This document shows positions 20,668-30,650 of a stretch of DNA of 64,000 bases, piece by piece (the first letter of the stretch is position 1; every line of letters starts with the position of its first letter). The DNA comes from CAVPDG01 sp963702535. Lineage in GTDB: Bacteria > Chloroflexota > Anaerolineae > Anaerolineales > UBA4823. The notes beneath the pieces are model-generated. The model made no database searches, had not been told where the DNA came from, and was given only the letters and a program-made list of their open reading frames with translations. Where the stretch lies: positions 248,001 through 312,000 of the forward strand of contig CAVPDG010000007.1 of the NCBI GenBank assembly GCA_963702535.1. Reading direction: 5' to 3'. A program made the translations under genes and the position numbers.

Positions 20668-21367
20668 ATGGATAACACATCCCGAACTTTCACATTCCGC
20701 AAGTCATCCTCCAGATGCTGTTCTTCATTGTGCTGATCCCGCTCCTGCCGCTGATCATCTCCGGGCAGTGGAGCTGGTGGCAAGCCTGGGCTTTTGCCCT
20801 GGTCTCCATCCTGGGTTTCGTCATCAGCCGGGCACTGGCGGCGCGGCGCCATCCCGATCTGCTTGCCGAGCGCGCCCGTTTTTTGAAGCATGAAGACGCT
20901 AAGTCCTGGGATAAGGTCCTGGCTCCGCTGGTTGGGCTGGGCGGAGGGCTGGTGCCCTTGTCGCCGGTGTGGAAGCGCGCCTGGTTTGGCCGCCTGCACT
21001 TGCGCTGTGGGTTAGCGTTCTTTCACTGTGCCTGTTAATTGCTGGCTACATCTTTAGCTCTTACGCCTTGATCGAGAACCGCTTTTTCTCCGGTATAGTG
21101 CGCATCCAGACCGATCGCAACCAGCAGGTAGTCTCTAGCGGTCCGTACCGCTGGGTGCGCCATCCCGGTTACGCCTCTGCGCTGCTGGTGTACCTCGTTA
21201 TACCACTGCTCCTGGATTCGAATTGGGCGTTTCTACCAGCGATATTTCTTGCCGTTTGCACCGTGATTCGCACCAGCCTGGAAGACCGCACCTTGCAGGT
21301 AGAGCTGCCCGGTTACCGGGAGTATGCCCAGCGCGTGCGCTACCGCCTGCTGCCCGGTATCTGGTGA
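20668..21367 (+). CDS. isoprenylcysteine/phospholipid methyltransferase-like membrane protein (frameshifted)
   Basis: About 232 residues after bridging indels at about 20699 and 20985. ATG 20668 opens with MDNTSRTF. About five membrane segments (LFFIVLIPLLPLIISGQWSW and others) precede the signature QVVSSGPYRWVRHPGY and the C-terminal LEDRTLQ-ELPGYREYAQRVRYRLLPGIW. This is the SAM-binding region of the ICMT/PEMT family, which methylates lipids, thiols or small acids at membranes. The last ~130 bp overlap, in antisense, the apparent end of the ion-channel gene, so one of the two 3' ends may be extended by an indel. Confidence 0.72.
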
Positions 21368-23276
21368 TAGTTGGTTCTCTGCAGGTAATAAAGCGCTGCT
21401 TATCAAGAATAACAGCGCGGCGATGCCAAACGAAACGATGTAAGCGATGGGGTAGATGTAGTTGAACGGCGCTTCCAGCCGGTCGGCTTTCTCGCGCTGA
21501 CCGTTCTGCTCCAGGTACTTGAAATACACATTCAACACCACCACCAGCGTGTTGATGACGAATGTGATCGCCATGATCGCATCCACAAAGGTCAGGTAGC
21601 CCATGCGCGGGTAGTTCTCGCCCAGGCTCCAGCTAAAAGCGATGAAGAGCAGCAGGTTGCCGGTGGCGATCTCGATGCGCCGCGTGTAATCCTTGAGGAA
21701 GAAGGTGATGTACGAAACGCTGATGATGAGCAGGATGGGGATGAAGATGCGGAACAGGTAATATTCCAGGTGGCGCGGCGCTGAGAAGTGGAACGTGAAG
21801 CGCGAGGTGGGCATCTGCCGGCTGGAAACTTCCGATGTGATCTGCGTGTCGAAATCGGTCAGGATGAACTCGTCCTCGCCATGCCCCGGATCGATCTCAC
21901 TGAAGCCCTCCATCGGTGTGAAGATGTACTTCTCCTCGGGATAGAGCATGTCGACCTTGATAAAAAAATCTTGCGTGTCGAAGGGGAACGCCCGCCAGTC
22001 GAAATCGAGCTGGAAGTTGGTGGAGAAGCGCTCCAGGTAGGTGACATGCCCGTTGGGCTGCACCTCGATCAGGCGGTTCTGCGACCAGCGGTTGCCCTGC
22101 TGGTTGATGAAGGTGAAATCGGGCCATTCCCCTTTGACATCCTCGAGGAACTTGTTGAAGCTGTTCTCGGTATACAGCTTCGATGCGCAATTGCAGGTCG
22201 CCGGGTCGAACGCCAGCCGCGGGTCGGTCCATTCCAGCTTGATCGTGCCCACGTCGGTCATGATCTCGTTCGGCTGGTCGAGGTTGACGATCTGCTGCAG
22301 CTTCAAGCCCACCTGCACCGGTATCGCCAGCGCGCAGCAGGCTCTCGCTATTGGGGGTGGCACCACCCTGCAGCACGCTCCGGGGCGTTCACGCCCCACC
22401 CGCAGGCGGAAATCGCCGCTGGTAGGCTGCGCCGTCCGCCTGAGCGGCGCGGATATCCAGGGTATAGTTCTCGCCGCCTTCCGGGAAAAGCTGTTCGAAA
22501 GCCGCCGTGCCGGATTGCCCGCTCAGGTTGGCAGCGCGCACCGGCTTGTTGCCGTAATCCCGCAGCAGGACGACCGGCTTCAGGTCGCCGCTGGTGGCTT
22601 CCAGGCGCACGGAGAGCACATCCCCCGGGTTCAGATCGCTCAATTTGATCGAGATTGCGGGCTTCTTTTCGTCCAGGCTGCCTTGTAGCTCCTGCACCTG
22701 GGCGCTGTTCAAGCCTGCCTGGTCCTGCACAGCGATCGTCGCTCCATTTTGCCTGGCTGTGCCTGCCAGCACTTCCGGCGTATCCAGCCCCAGCAACAGG
22801 CGGTAGCTGCCGGAGGTTTGCCTGCCTGCCGCGGAGAGTGAGCTGCTGGCGACCAGGGAATAATCCCCGTCCTGCGGCACCTCGAACGCCAGCGCGGCGG
22901 AGTAACCCGGTCCGCTGTCGTCATCCCAGGCCAGCGAGTATTGGTCGCGCAGGGCTGGGATGTCGAGTAGCGGTTGCGCAGAGCTGGCTGCCAGCTCTAC
23001 CACTGCTTTTTGGAACTCCGCGAGCACGGTTGCGGGATTGGATTTTAACGGCAGGATGCTCACGATCGGGTCCAGGTTGCCGTCCGTGTTCTCTAACAAT
23101 ACGTACAGCGTCTCGCCAGCCTTGAGACCCTTGAGCTGGAAAAGGTCGATCTGCCCTGGCGCAAGCGTGCCGTTGATCTCCTGCACCGGTGGACCCAGCC
23201 CGCCTGCCAGGGTGTAGCCGGTCGGCGCCAGGAGCGCCAGCAGCAGGATGGTTAGCAGGATTAGCCAGAGGCGCAT
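21233..23276 (-). CDS. pentameric ligand-gated ion channel with large N-terminal extension (frameshift near 22380)
   Basis: About 680 residues if the indel at about 22360-22395 is bridged. ATG 23276 has GGAG 5 bp upstream; signal peptide at residues 3-25. Residues about 26-290 form two beta-rich repeats of pre-peptidase/PPC-like style (LAPGQIDLFQLKGLKAGETLYV; LSDLNPGDVLSVRLEATSGDLKPVV). The C-terminal ~380 residues are a Cys-loop-type channel without the eukaryotic cysteines: ligand-binding domain with FDWRAFPFDTQDF, then four membrane helices (YYLFRIFIPILLIISVSYITF; ATGNLLLFIAFSWSL; TFVDAIMAITFVINTLVVVL; and YPIAYIVSFGIAALLFLIS). Bacterial relatives include GLIC, ELIC and the N-terminally extended DeCLIC. 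It should form a pentameric channel gated by an unknown ligand or ion. Confidence 0.82.
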
Positions 23277-23376
23277 AATGTCTCCTTCAAGAGGTGGTGA
23301 TGACTCGTGTGCTAGAGTTTATCAGAAGGCGGGCTGGGTGAGTAGAGGCCCATCTATTACATTTTATTGACAGGCA

Positions 23377-23405
23377 TAAATGATGTGGCTATAATGTGAA
23401 GTACG
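23377..23405 (+). promoter_or_regulatory. consensus sigma-70 promoter
   Basis: TTGACA at 23377-23382 and TATAAT at 23400-23405 are separated by 17 bp, a perfect match to the housekeeping consensus. It points toward the secreted protein gene at 23614, leaving a leader of about 200 nt in which no riboswitch fold was recognised. Confidence 0.75.
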
Positions 23406-23613
23406 GGTAAATTTCCACTGCGGATTTCATCGTAAGCGGCGCAGAGTAGTTGAATACCCGGCCTGCAATGTGGCAATCAAACCTGCCGCCATCCTATCCG
23501 GAGCGGTATTTTTTGTTAAGAGGGGAGGCGATTAAAAATATCTTTCTTCTCTATCCATGCTGCCAATCCAACCCCAATTAGCGCAATCTGTTCACTATTC
23601 AAGGAGAGCTAAG

Positions 23614-24162
23614 ATGAAGACGCATCACGCATTTCGCATCTTGTCGGTTCTCTTAATGGTATTCGTGACCCTGGCTGCCGCCCACCCAGCCTATGCCGGT
23701 ACACACGTTCATGATGACTATGTAATAGATATAGATTTTATCTGGACTGCAGATGCTCCTGATAATCCCTGCGGTTTCGATATCCATTGGCGCGAGTATG
23801 GAGTAGTACAGCTCAATGTTTGGTTCGATGAAGAAGGTCGTGTTACACGCGAAATAGATACCTATGGAAATGTTAAAGAATATTTGTCAGCCAACGGCAA
23901 AACTGTGAATTTCCAGATACAGGGTCCTGTTCAGTTCTTTGTTGAATATCCTCCCGATGAAATCGTATTACGGGTAAAATCGACAGGTACCGCAGCACTC
24001 GCAACCGTTCCCCATTATGGAAAAATAAGAGGGGGTGGGGTTCAAGTCCTTGAAACATTAATCTTTACGCGTGACGGGGAATTGATCTCTTATAGCCTGG
24101 ATAAATGGGTTGGGAACTTTACCGATGATTGGGGGCCAGTATGCGCATATTTGGGACCATAA
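23614..24162 (+). CDS. small secreted protein of unknown function
   Basis: 182 residues. ATG 23614 is preferred because AGGAG lies 7 bp upstream; the frame is open further upstream without such a site. A clear signal peptide (residues 8-30, ending AHPAYAG) is followed by a single beta-rich domain of about 150 residues with few cysteines, suggesting a secreted monomeric beta-sandwich. No family was recognised. It is preceded by a perfect consensus promoter, so it is likely well expressed. It stands alone: the next gene is convergent. The codon choice is more AT-rich than in the neighbouring propeller genes, which may mean later acquisition. Confidence 0.7.
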   Translation: MKTHHAFRILSVLLMVFVTLAAAHPAYAGTHVHDDYVIDIDFIWTADAPDNPCGFDIHWREYGVVQLNVWFDEEGRVTREIDTYGNVKEYLSANGKTVNFQIQGPVQFFVEYPPDEIVLRVKSTGTAALATVPHYGKIRGGGVQVLETLIFTRDGELISYSLDKWVGNFTDDWGPVCAYLGP

Positions 24163-24191
24163 AATTCAAGGCCACTAGATTGGCGGCAGTG

Positions 24192-26220
24192 TCACTGGCT
24201 TATAAAGAAGCGATCCTGCCTTATTTTGGGGAACCACACCGCACCTTGCCTGGTTTTACCCATAGCATGGTGGGATGGTTCCCCTTCCTTGCTCAGCGAT
24301 GACCTTGCCTGGCTATATATAGATTGTGCAATGAAAATAGCAGCAGTAAGCCGCAGAGAACCAATAATCCCGACAATCCGTCCGCTATCAGGTCTGGGTT
24401 TTCCCGGCGCAGCCGAAAAGCTCGCCAGAGAGACCGCCGTCGGGGTAGTTGGCTGAGCCAGCCTCCAGTGCCCTGCGCTGCTCACACTGTTCTTAGTGAC
24501 ACAGGTCACGCCGGTTTGGGCGTCGGTCTGGTGTGCATCCGCGCCGGCGCGCTGCCATTGCCCTCCCGACCATAAATACAGCTCCAACCGGCTTGTGTCG
24601 ATGATGGGGTTACGCGCCGCCTCCCAGCTCGTATAGCACAGGCTGAGGCTCATATCCAGCCCGCTGGTGACGGTGGGGGTGATCGTTACCTGTGAAGGGC
24701 ATTTCTCTCAATGTGAGCAGCGTAGAAGCGATTGGGGTGCGTGTAACCGTCGTTGATCCCAGGACGGCACCTCCCGCAGCATCCTGGATGCTAGTCAGCG
24801 TGGCTCCGAATGTCTGGCTGGCTCCGTCCGCCAGGGGCGAGGTAAAACTCTCAGGCGATTGCAGCTCGAACGCCCCGATATCGCACCCACCGCTGTAGTC
24901 GGGATAGCTCACCGGGCGCGTGCGATTACGCTGGTCTACGGTCAGCGTACCCGCGCACCCGTTCGTACCGCTTGGGATGGCGTCGATCGCCGGGCTGCCG
25001 GGCAGCAATGCCCGGCTAAAGGTACCCCCGCCGTTGTCTGCCAGTGTGTTGAGCTGCGGGTTCTGACCGACGAGGTTATGGGTGGTTGTCCCGGTCAGCG
25101 TTGTCCCGGTTAAAACGCCGATCAGGTTGTAATCCTGCGAGTTAAATGTGCCATATAGATCGTCTGCCGTCCCGCTGCTGCGGGTATTGCCGGAGATGAT
25201 CGAGTTATTGAGATTGATCGTGGTTGCATACCCTGAAGCGGTGCTGATCCCGCCGCCGTGCGAAGCGCTGGTGTTGTTCGCCAGGGTCACGTTCGTCAGG
25301 AAAAGCGTGCCGCCGTAGGACATGATGCCGCCGCCGCCGTCGTCCGCCGACCCGCCCGCCAGGTTCCCGCTGAAAGTGACGTTGGTCAGCAGGACGTTAC
25401 CCGTTCCCGGATCGGATTGGAACCCACCCCCCGAGCCGATGGCGCCGCCGTTCGTGCTGGTATTGTTGGTAAATGCCGAGCGGTTGATGGTCACCGCGCC
25501 GCCGTAGGTCTCGATGCCCGCTCCGCCGCTCGTGGCGGTATTGCTGCTGAACGTGGTATCGGTTACGGTGAGCGTCGCCCGGTTTTCCAGCCCGCCTCCC
25601 CAACTTGCCCGGTTGTTGGTGAAGCGGCTGGTGGTGATATTGAGCGTGCCCGTATTGTAAATACCCCCACCGAAGTTGCTGGCGACGTTGCCTGAGAAAA
25701 TGCATCTGTCCACGTTGAGCGTGGAGCCGCTTGCCACGCTTCCGCCAGCGCCATTTGTGGCGCTGCCGTTGATCACCGTCACGCCTCGCAGCGTCACTGT
25801 GGCGTTGTTGCTGACCGCGAAGACGCTCACGGCGTTGTTGCCACTGATGCTGATCTGCGATGTTAGCGCAGACCCGTCGATTGTCAGGTTCTTATTGATG
25901 CTCAACGTCCCCGATGTGAGCAGGATCACCTGCCCCGCCAGGCTGCTGTCGAAGATGATTGTATCTCCGGCGCTGGCGCTGATGATCGCCTGGCGTAAAG
26001 AGCCGGCGCCGCTATCGGCGTTATTGGTCACCGTGATCGTTGCGTCGGTGAAGGCGGGCATCCCGCCGCTGCCAGGCTGGGCGTCCACCCGGAATGGCGC
26101 ATCCGGTGGGGGTGGTATCTTGTTGGATGCAGCAGAAACGGCCCTGGGTGTAAAAAGAAAACCCAGCGTTGCCAGTGCCAGGCTCAGGATTATTGGAAAG
26201 TAGCCCAATTTAGTACGCAT
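24192..26220 (-). CDS. secreted right-handed beta-helix protein (frameshift near 24690)
   Basis: About 675 residues. ATG 26220 is used; GAGGGG lies 7 bp upstream. A signal peptide ends near AVSAAS. The body opens with ITVTNNADSGAGSLRQAI, the CSLREA-type start, and then runs through repeats rich in NNTA, GGGI and SGN turns (residues about 120-400), typical of polymorphic-outer-membrane/pectate-lyase-like beta-helices. The LPGSPAID-IPSGTNGC and DQRN-TRP motifs end the helix. After an indel the frame continues through LYLWSGGQWQRAGADAHQ to TPTAVSLASFSA and a hydrophobic helix. That PTA(V/I)-x-L-x-S ending plus helix resembles the end of the phosphoesterase at 5810. Likely an adhesin or surface polymer-binding protein. 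Confidence 0.78.
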
Positions 26221-26475
26221 CAATACCCCTCATTGAAAACACCCGTTTAGATTGTTCCATTTTAGTAAGAATCCGCCTTACCTGGCTTTTCATTCTTGCA
26301 ATCCTGGCTATACGGAGTTGTTAGCTGAGCCTGACAACCCTTACCCAGATTCAATCTGCCCCGCTTACCGCCTTACATAACTTTAAAGGCAAAATGGGCA
26401 TGAATACTAATATACTTATCAAAGATCAGCCTCTGGATCCAGACGGCTCAGGGATAAACCAGGTCAAGGACGGGT

Positions 26476-27282
26476 ATGGACGCAAATGCAGAGATCGATC
26501 GAGCAAAAGACGCCGCCAGGCGCAGGAAATTCGCCGAAGCCAGGGCGATATTGCGCGATGTGCTGGCTGTTGAGCCAAATAACGTAGACGCCTGGATAGC
26601 TTTCGCCAGCGTGGCGCAAAAACCGGAGCACGCCGAGCAGTGCCTGAAGCGCGCTGCGAAGCTCGACCCAGGCAATGAGACGGTCCGGCGCATGCTTGCA
26701 GACCTGCATCCCGGCTCTCCAACCCCTCCTCCCCAGGATGGTACACCGCTGGCCAGCTCGACCGGCGTCTCCGAGAAGGGGCAAAAGCCAGCCGGGCGCG
26801 GTCGCGCCGTGGAGATTGCCCTGTTGGTCACCCTGTTCGTCGTCGGCTGCTGCGTGGTTTCCTTAGTGGTTGGCGCCTTCTTGCCGAGGCTTCCTGCCCT
26901 CTCCGGCTTGTCCTCCAGCGAGCCTGCCGCGGATACCAGCGCCATCACCGCGCCTATCTACGCCAACATCAACGCATCCAACGCCGAGGACATCCCCGCT
27001 TACATGGCAACCATCCACAGCGAGTCGCCGGTGTATGACCAGACGGAAAACATGCTCAGCCCCATGTTCGCCAATTACGATCTCTCCTTCGATATCAGCG
27101 GCGTAGAGGTTCTCGAGCAGAGTGCTCAAGAGGCAAAGGTCTCCTTCATCCTGGTCACGCGCAAGATCAACGGTCCGGACTTTAACGACAACCAGGTCAC
27201 CGGGGCGATGATCCTGCGCCCGGAAAACGGCGCCTGGAAGATCTACAACCAGCAGGTCGATTCCGTTGATTATCTGAAGTGA
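26476..27282 (+). CDS. TPR plus membrane helix plus NTF2-like protein
   Basis: 268 residues, intact. The N-terminal ~75 residues form two to three TPR-like helices (DAARRRKFAEARAILRDVL; EHAEQCLKRAAKLDP). A Pro/Ser linker leads to one membrane helix (about residues 112-140). The C-terminal ~110 residues (NINASNAEDIPAYMATIHSE; VTGAMILRPENGAWKIYNQQ) have the NTF2/SnoaL cone-fold pattern. A bitopic protein with a cytoplasmic TPR and an outer NTF2 domain is predicted, perhaps a sensor or an assembly factor. No catalytic residues or operon partners are apparent. Confidence 0.7.
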   Translation: MDANAEIDRAKDAARRRKFAEARAILRDVLAVEPNNVDAWIAFASVAQKPEHAEQCLKRAAKLDPGNETVRRMLADLHPGSPTPPPQDGTPLASSTGVSEKGQKPAGRGRAVEIALLVTLFVVGCCVVSLVVGAFLPRLPALSGLSSSEPAADTSAITAPIYANINASNAEDIPAYMATIHSESPVYDQTENMLSPMFANYDLSFDISGVEVLEQSAQEAKVSFILVTRKINGPDFNDNQVTGAMILRPENGAWKIYNQQVDSVDYLK

Positions 27283-27399
27283 CCGATGCTAGCTCGAAAA
27301 TCGAGTTGATTGTGGGCTGCAGCCGCACTCAACGTTTTCATCGATCCAGGTTGTTAGTCGCTCCAGTTGTTCACGTTCATCTTCTGTTGGGATGACGCG

Positions 27400-27882
27400 A
27401 TGCCCAAGCGCCTTTCCGTCCTTCTCTTCGTATCGGTTCTTACCCTCAACGCCGCCTGCTCCCGCGCCACCCCCACGCCGCAGCTTGCCAGCGTCACCGT
27501 GCAGTTCGACCTGGCGGGCGGCGGCTCCGGCTTCTCGCTCGTCATCTATGCCCAGGATGTGGACAGCGGTGAGAGCGTCTCCCAGACGTATTCCTCCAGC
27601 TCGCACGGGCAGGTGGTGCTGCCCACTTCTGCCCCCCTGGTCTTTAGCTTGCCGGCGCCCGCCACCTACATCTTCTACGCCAACATGCTCAACGCCCCCG
27701 ACGAGTACCACTTCGGCGCCACCGGTTGCCCGCCCGGACCGGATTGCGCCTCCACCGTGTATCAGGCGCTGGATGTCAGCCCCGGCGGCGAGTACACGGT
27801 CTACTTCAGCGACCGTTCCGGCGAGCGGCATGCGCCCGTGCCCACACCGCACGCTCCCGTTACCGTCCCCTGGAAGCGTTAA
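27400..27882 (+). CDS. small lipoprotein of unknown function
   Basis: 160 residues from ATG 27400 (MPKRLSVLLF). Lipobox LNAAC at about residues 16-20, so the mature protein should be lipid-anchored. The rest is beta-rich (VTVQFDLAGGGSGFSLVIYAQDV) with one cysteine pair (GCPPGPDC) and a Pro/Thr-rich end (PVPTPHAPVTVPWKR). It follows the TPR-NTF2 gene by 117 bp on the same strand and could be co-transcribed with it. No family recognised. Confidence 0.65.
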   Translation: MPKRLSVLLFVSVLTLNAACSRATPTPQLASVTVQFDLAGGGSGFSLVIYAQDVDSGESVSQTYSSSSHGQVVLPTSAPLVFSLPAPATYIFYANMLNAPDEYHFGATGCPPGPDCASTVYQALDVSPGGEYTVYFSDRSGERHAPVPTPHAPVTVPWKR

Positions 27883-27977
27883 TTGACGTAAGTTCGGGAT
27901 AAGTGGCTTTTAAACCCCCTCAAAAAAAAACAGTACTTCTCCGCTAACCGATCTAACGTTAATTAAACATTAATTGC

Positions 27978-28006
27978 TTGACGTTTTAGGGTAATCTCTG
28001 TAAAAT
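27978..28006 (+). promoter_or_regulatory. sigma-70-like promoter of the liv operon
   Basis: TTGACG at 27978-27983 and TAAAAT at 28001-28006 with a 17-bp spacer, in an AT-rich patch (TTAATTAAACATTAATT just upstream). It gives a leader of about 180 nt before livJ. The leader shows no riboswitch that I can recognise. Confidence 0.65.
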
Positions 28007-28191
28007 CATGCAATCAATATTGCTTGAGCCATCCAGCGCCATGGTTTCAAGGCTCCAAGCATACCGTATTGCGCTGAAGGGAGGGTGCACTGCGGAAGGA
28101 TCGTTTAGGCCTCGCCAGCCTGGTTAAGACGTCCAAGAATTTCGTTCCAGCTATTTGCAAGAACTAACCGAATACAAGGAGGAGCAAGCGT

Positions 28192-29391
28192 ATGAGTAAG
28201 CGAATTTTCTCGTTCATGTCGTTGCTGGTGCTGGTTGCCTTGTTGCTGTCCGCCTGCGGCGGCGCAGGCGCAGGGGGCGGCGGCACGATCAAGGTCGCCT
28301 CCCAAAGCCCGCTCTCCGGTGGGCAATCTGCAATCGGCGTGGACATCAAGAACGGCGCTGAGCTGGCTCTCGAGCAGCTCAAGAAACCCCTGGAAGACAT
28401 GGGCTTCAAGGTCGAGCTTGCGCCTTTCGATGACCAGGCGAACCCGGACAATGGCGTTGCCAACGCCAAGAACATCGTCGCCGACCCTGCTATCCTGTGC
28501 GTTGTCGGTCACTACAACTCCGGCGTCCAGATCCCCTCATCTGAAGTCTACAAAGATTCAATGCTGGCGAACGTCTCGCCCGCCAACACCAACCCCAAGG
28601 TCACCGACCGCGGTTACAAAAACGTCAGCCGCATCGTCGGTCGTGACGACGTGCAAGGTGTGGTGGCTGCCGATTTCGCCAACTCCAAGGGCATGAAGAC
28701 CGCCTACGTCATCCACGACAAGACCGCCTACGGCCAGGGCATCGCTGAGTTCTTCAAGAGCGAAGCCGAAGCCAAGGGCATGCAGGTGCTGGGCTTCGAA
28801 GGCACGGAAGAGAAAGCCAACTTCGACGCCATCCTGGCTCCGTTAATCGCTGCCAACCCGGATGTGGTCTTCTTCGGCGGCATCTACGACCAGGCAGCCG
28901 TCTTCTTCAAGCAGGCGCGTGAGAAGGGCTACATGGGCATGTTCCTCAGCGACGATGGCTTCGACTCGCCCGAGGCCGTCAACATCGGCGGTCCCAGCCT
29001 GCTGGAAGGCGGCGGGCTCTACTACACCACGGTCGCCGGTCCTGCCAAGCTCTATCCCGGAACGGCTAAGTTCCAGACCGATTTCAAAGCCAAGTACGGC
29101 GCCGATCCCAAGCCGTTCGCCGCCCAGGGCTTCGACTCCATGGCAATCTGCCTGAAAGCCATCGAGGACGCCGCCAAGGCTGGCGGCAACAAGCTGCCCA
29201 CGCGGGAAGCCGTCACCGACGCCGTGCGCGCCCTGAAGGACTTCCCCGGCATCACCGGCACGATCAACTTCAACTCCAAGGGCGACCTGACGACCGCCAA
29301 GTACTTCGTCATCCAGGTCACCTCCGCCGACCCGGCGAAGTGGAACGATAACAAGATCGACCAGACCTTAGATATCGCTCCTCCCCAATAG
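28192..29391 (+). CDS. livJ: branched-chain amino-acid ABC transporter, substrate-binding lipoprotein
   Basis: 399 residues, intact. AGGAGG lies 9 bp upstream. Lipobox LLLSAC at about residues 16-21, then a Gly-rich spacer. The periplasmic-binding fold of the LivJ/Leu-Ile-Val type is clear: IKVASQSPLSGGQSAIGVDIKNGAELALEQL (shown here in parts as SQSPLSGGQSA and GAELALEQL), VVGHYNSGVQIPSSEVY, PANTNPKVTDRGYKN-RIVGRDDVQG, YGQGIAEFFKSEAEAKG, and a C-terminal GFDSMAICLKAIEDA. It delivers branched-chain amino acids, or possibly urea or other amides, to LivHM. First gene of livJHMGF. Confidence 0.93.
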   Translation: MSKRIFSFMSLLVLVALLLSACGGAGAGGGGTIKVASQSPLSGGQSAIGVDIKNGAELALEQLKKPLEDMGFKVELAPFDDQANPDNGVANAKNIVADPAILCVVGHYNSGVQIPSSEVYKDSMLANVSPANTNPKVTDRGYKNVSRIVGRDDVQGVVAADFANSKGMKTAYVIHDKTAYGQGIAEFFKSEAEAKGMQVLGFEGTEEKANFDAILAPLIAANPDVVFFGGIYDQAAVFFKQAREKGYMGMFLSDDGFDSPEAVNIGGPSLLEGGGLYYTTVAGPAKLYPGTAKFQTDFKAKYGADPKPFAAQGFDSMAICLKAIEDAAKAGGNKLPTREAVTDAVRALKDFPGITGTINFNSKGDLTTAKYFVIQVTSADPAKWNDNKIDQTLDIAPPQ

Positions 29392-29407
29392 TCCCACAGA
29401 GAGTTCA

Positions 29408-29442
29408 ACCCCCGGCCTCCTCATCCAGAGAGGGCCGGGGGT
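29408..29442 (+). terminator. intercistronic hairpin after livJ
   Basis: A 10-bp GC-rich inverted repeat (ACCCCCGGCC / GGCCGGGGGT) with a 15-nt loop lies between livJ and livH, with no T-tract. Hairpins in this position usually stabilise the binding-protein message and reduce read-through into the permease genes. Confidence 0.55.
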
Positions 29443-29458
29443 CATATCGCGAGCCGAC

Positions 29459-30635
29459 ATGCGCCGAACCTTTAATGCAGCTCTCTTGCGTGAGATCTTT
29501 CGCCCGTTGGGGCAGATTGCGATATTTGTCTTCGGGGCTGGCGCTGTCCTCTCCGCCCTGGTCTTGATCATCGCTTTCCTGCTGCGCGGCACAGCGGTCG
29601 ATGCGCTTACCCGGGCGAATTACGGCACCAGCCTGTTTACCTATACTCTGGTCAACCTGCCTCAGGTGCTGGTGGATGGCGTCACCATCGGCTTCGTCTA
29701 CGCCACCATCGCCCTGGGCTATACCATGGTTTACGGTGTGCTTGAGTTCATCAACTTCGCCCACAGCGAGATCATCGCCGTCGGCGCTTTCATCGGCGTC
29801 GAGCTGCTGATCTGGCTTTTCGGCAAGGGGGTGCTCTGCGGCATCCCCGTCTGGGGCGCATATATTTGGCTCATCGTCGCCATGCTGGTTGCCAGCATCA
29901 TCGCCGGGCTGACTGCCACCATCGTCGAGCGCACCGCCTACCGCCCGCTGCGCAACGCCCCGCGCCTGGTGCCGCTCATCTCCGCCATCGGCGTCTCGTT
30001 CTTCCTGCAGGACGCCATCCGCTTTGTCGAGAGCCTGACCACCGGGCAGTTCTACCGCGTCTTCCCCACCTTCGGCAATTTCGACGAGCGCATCTCGCTC
30101 GCCAGCCTGCAAGCTGGCGGATCGCAACATCGAATTGGGCATCCAGGTCAAATCCGTCATCGTCATCGTTGCCGCGATTGTTATGGTCGTCGGCTTGAAC
30201 TACCTGGTCAATGCCACCAAGATCGGCAAGGCGATGCGCTCCGTCGCCCAGGACCGCGCCACCGCCAGCCTGATGGGCATCGACGTCAACCGGATCATCT
30301 CCTTCACCTTTCTCATGGGCGGGCTCTTGGGCGGCGCCGCCGGGCTGATGTACGCCCTGAAATTCACCCGCATCGATCCCTTCGTCGGCTTCTTTCCGGG
30401 TCTAAAAGCCTTTACCGCGGCCGTGCTGGGCGGCATCGGCAACATCACCGGCGCCATCCTGGGCGGACTCATCCTCGGCATGCTGGAGACCTTCGCCGGC
30501 TCTTACCTCTCGGTGTTCACGATGGGCGCCATGGGCGCCGAGTATAAAGACATCCTGGCGTTCGCCATTTTGATCATGGTCCTGATCTTCAGGCCTTCCG
30601 GTTTGCTTGGCGAGCAGGTTGGGCAGAAGGCTTAG
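29459..30635 (+). CDS. livH: branched-chain amino-acid ABC transporter permease LivH (frameshift near 30110)
   Basis: About 392 residues across one indel at about 30105-30120 (second part continues NIELGIQVKSVIVIV). LivH signatures: GVTIGFVYATIALGYTMVYGVLEFINFAHSEIIAVGA (in parts GYTMVYGVLEFINFAH), ERTAYRPLRNAPRLVPLI, GKAMRSVAQD-ATASLMGID (EAA-type loop) and AVLGGIGNITGAILGGL. About eight to nine membrane helices. An extra N-terminal helix of ~60 residues precedes the usual start. It partners LivM to form the transmembrane channel. Confidence 0.9.
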
Positions 30636-30650
30636 GGGAGGGTCAAGCGT

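Noticed and set aside
29408..29442. Hairpin after livJ considered as a full terminator.
   Set aside because: There is no T-tract and livHMGF follow closely; partial attenuation or message protection is more likely.
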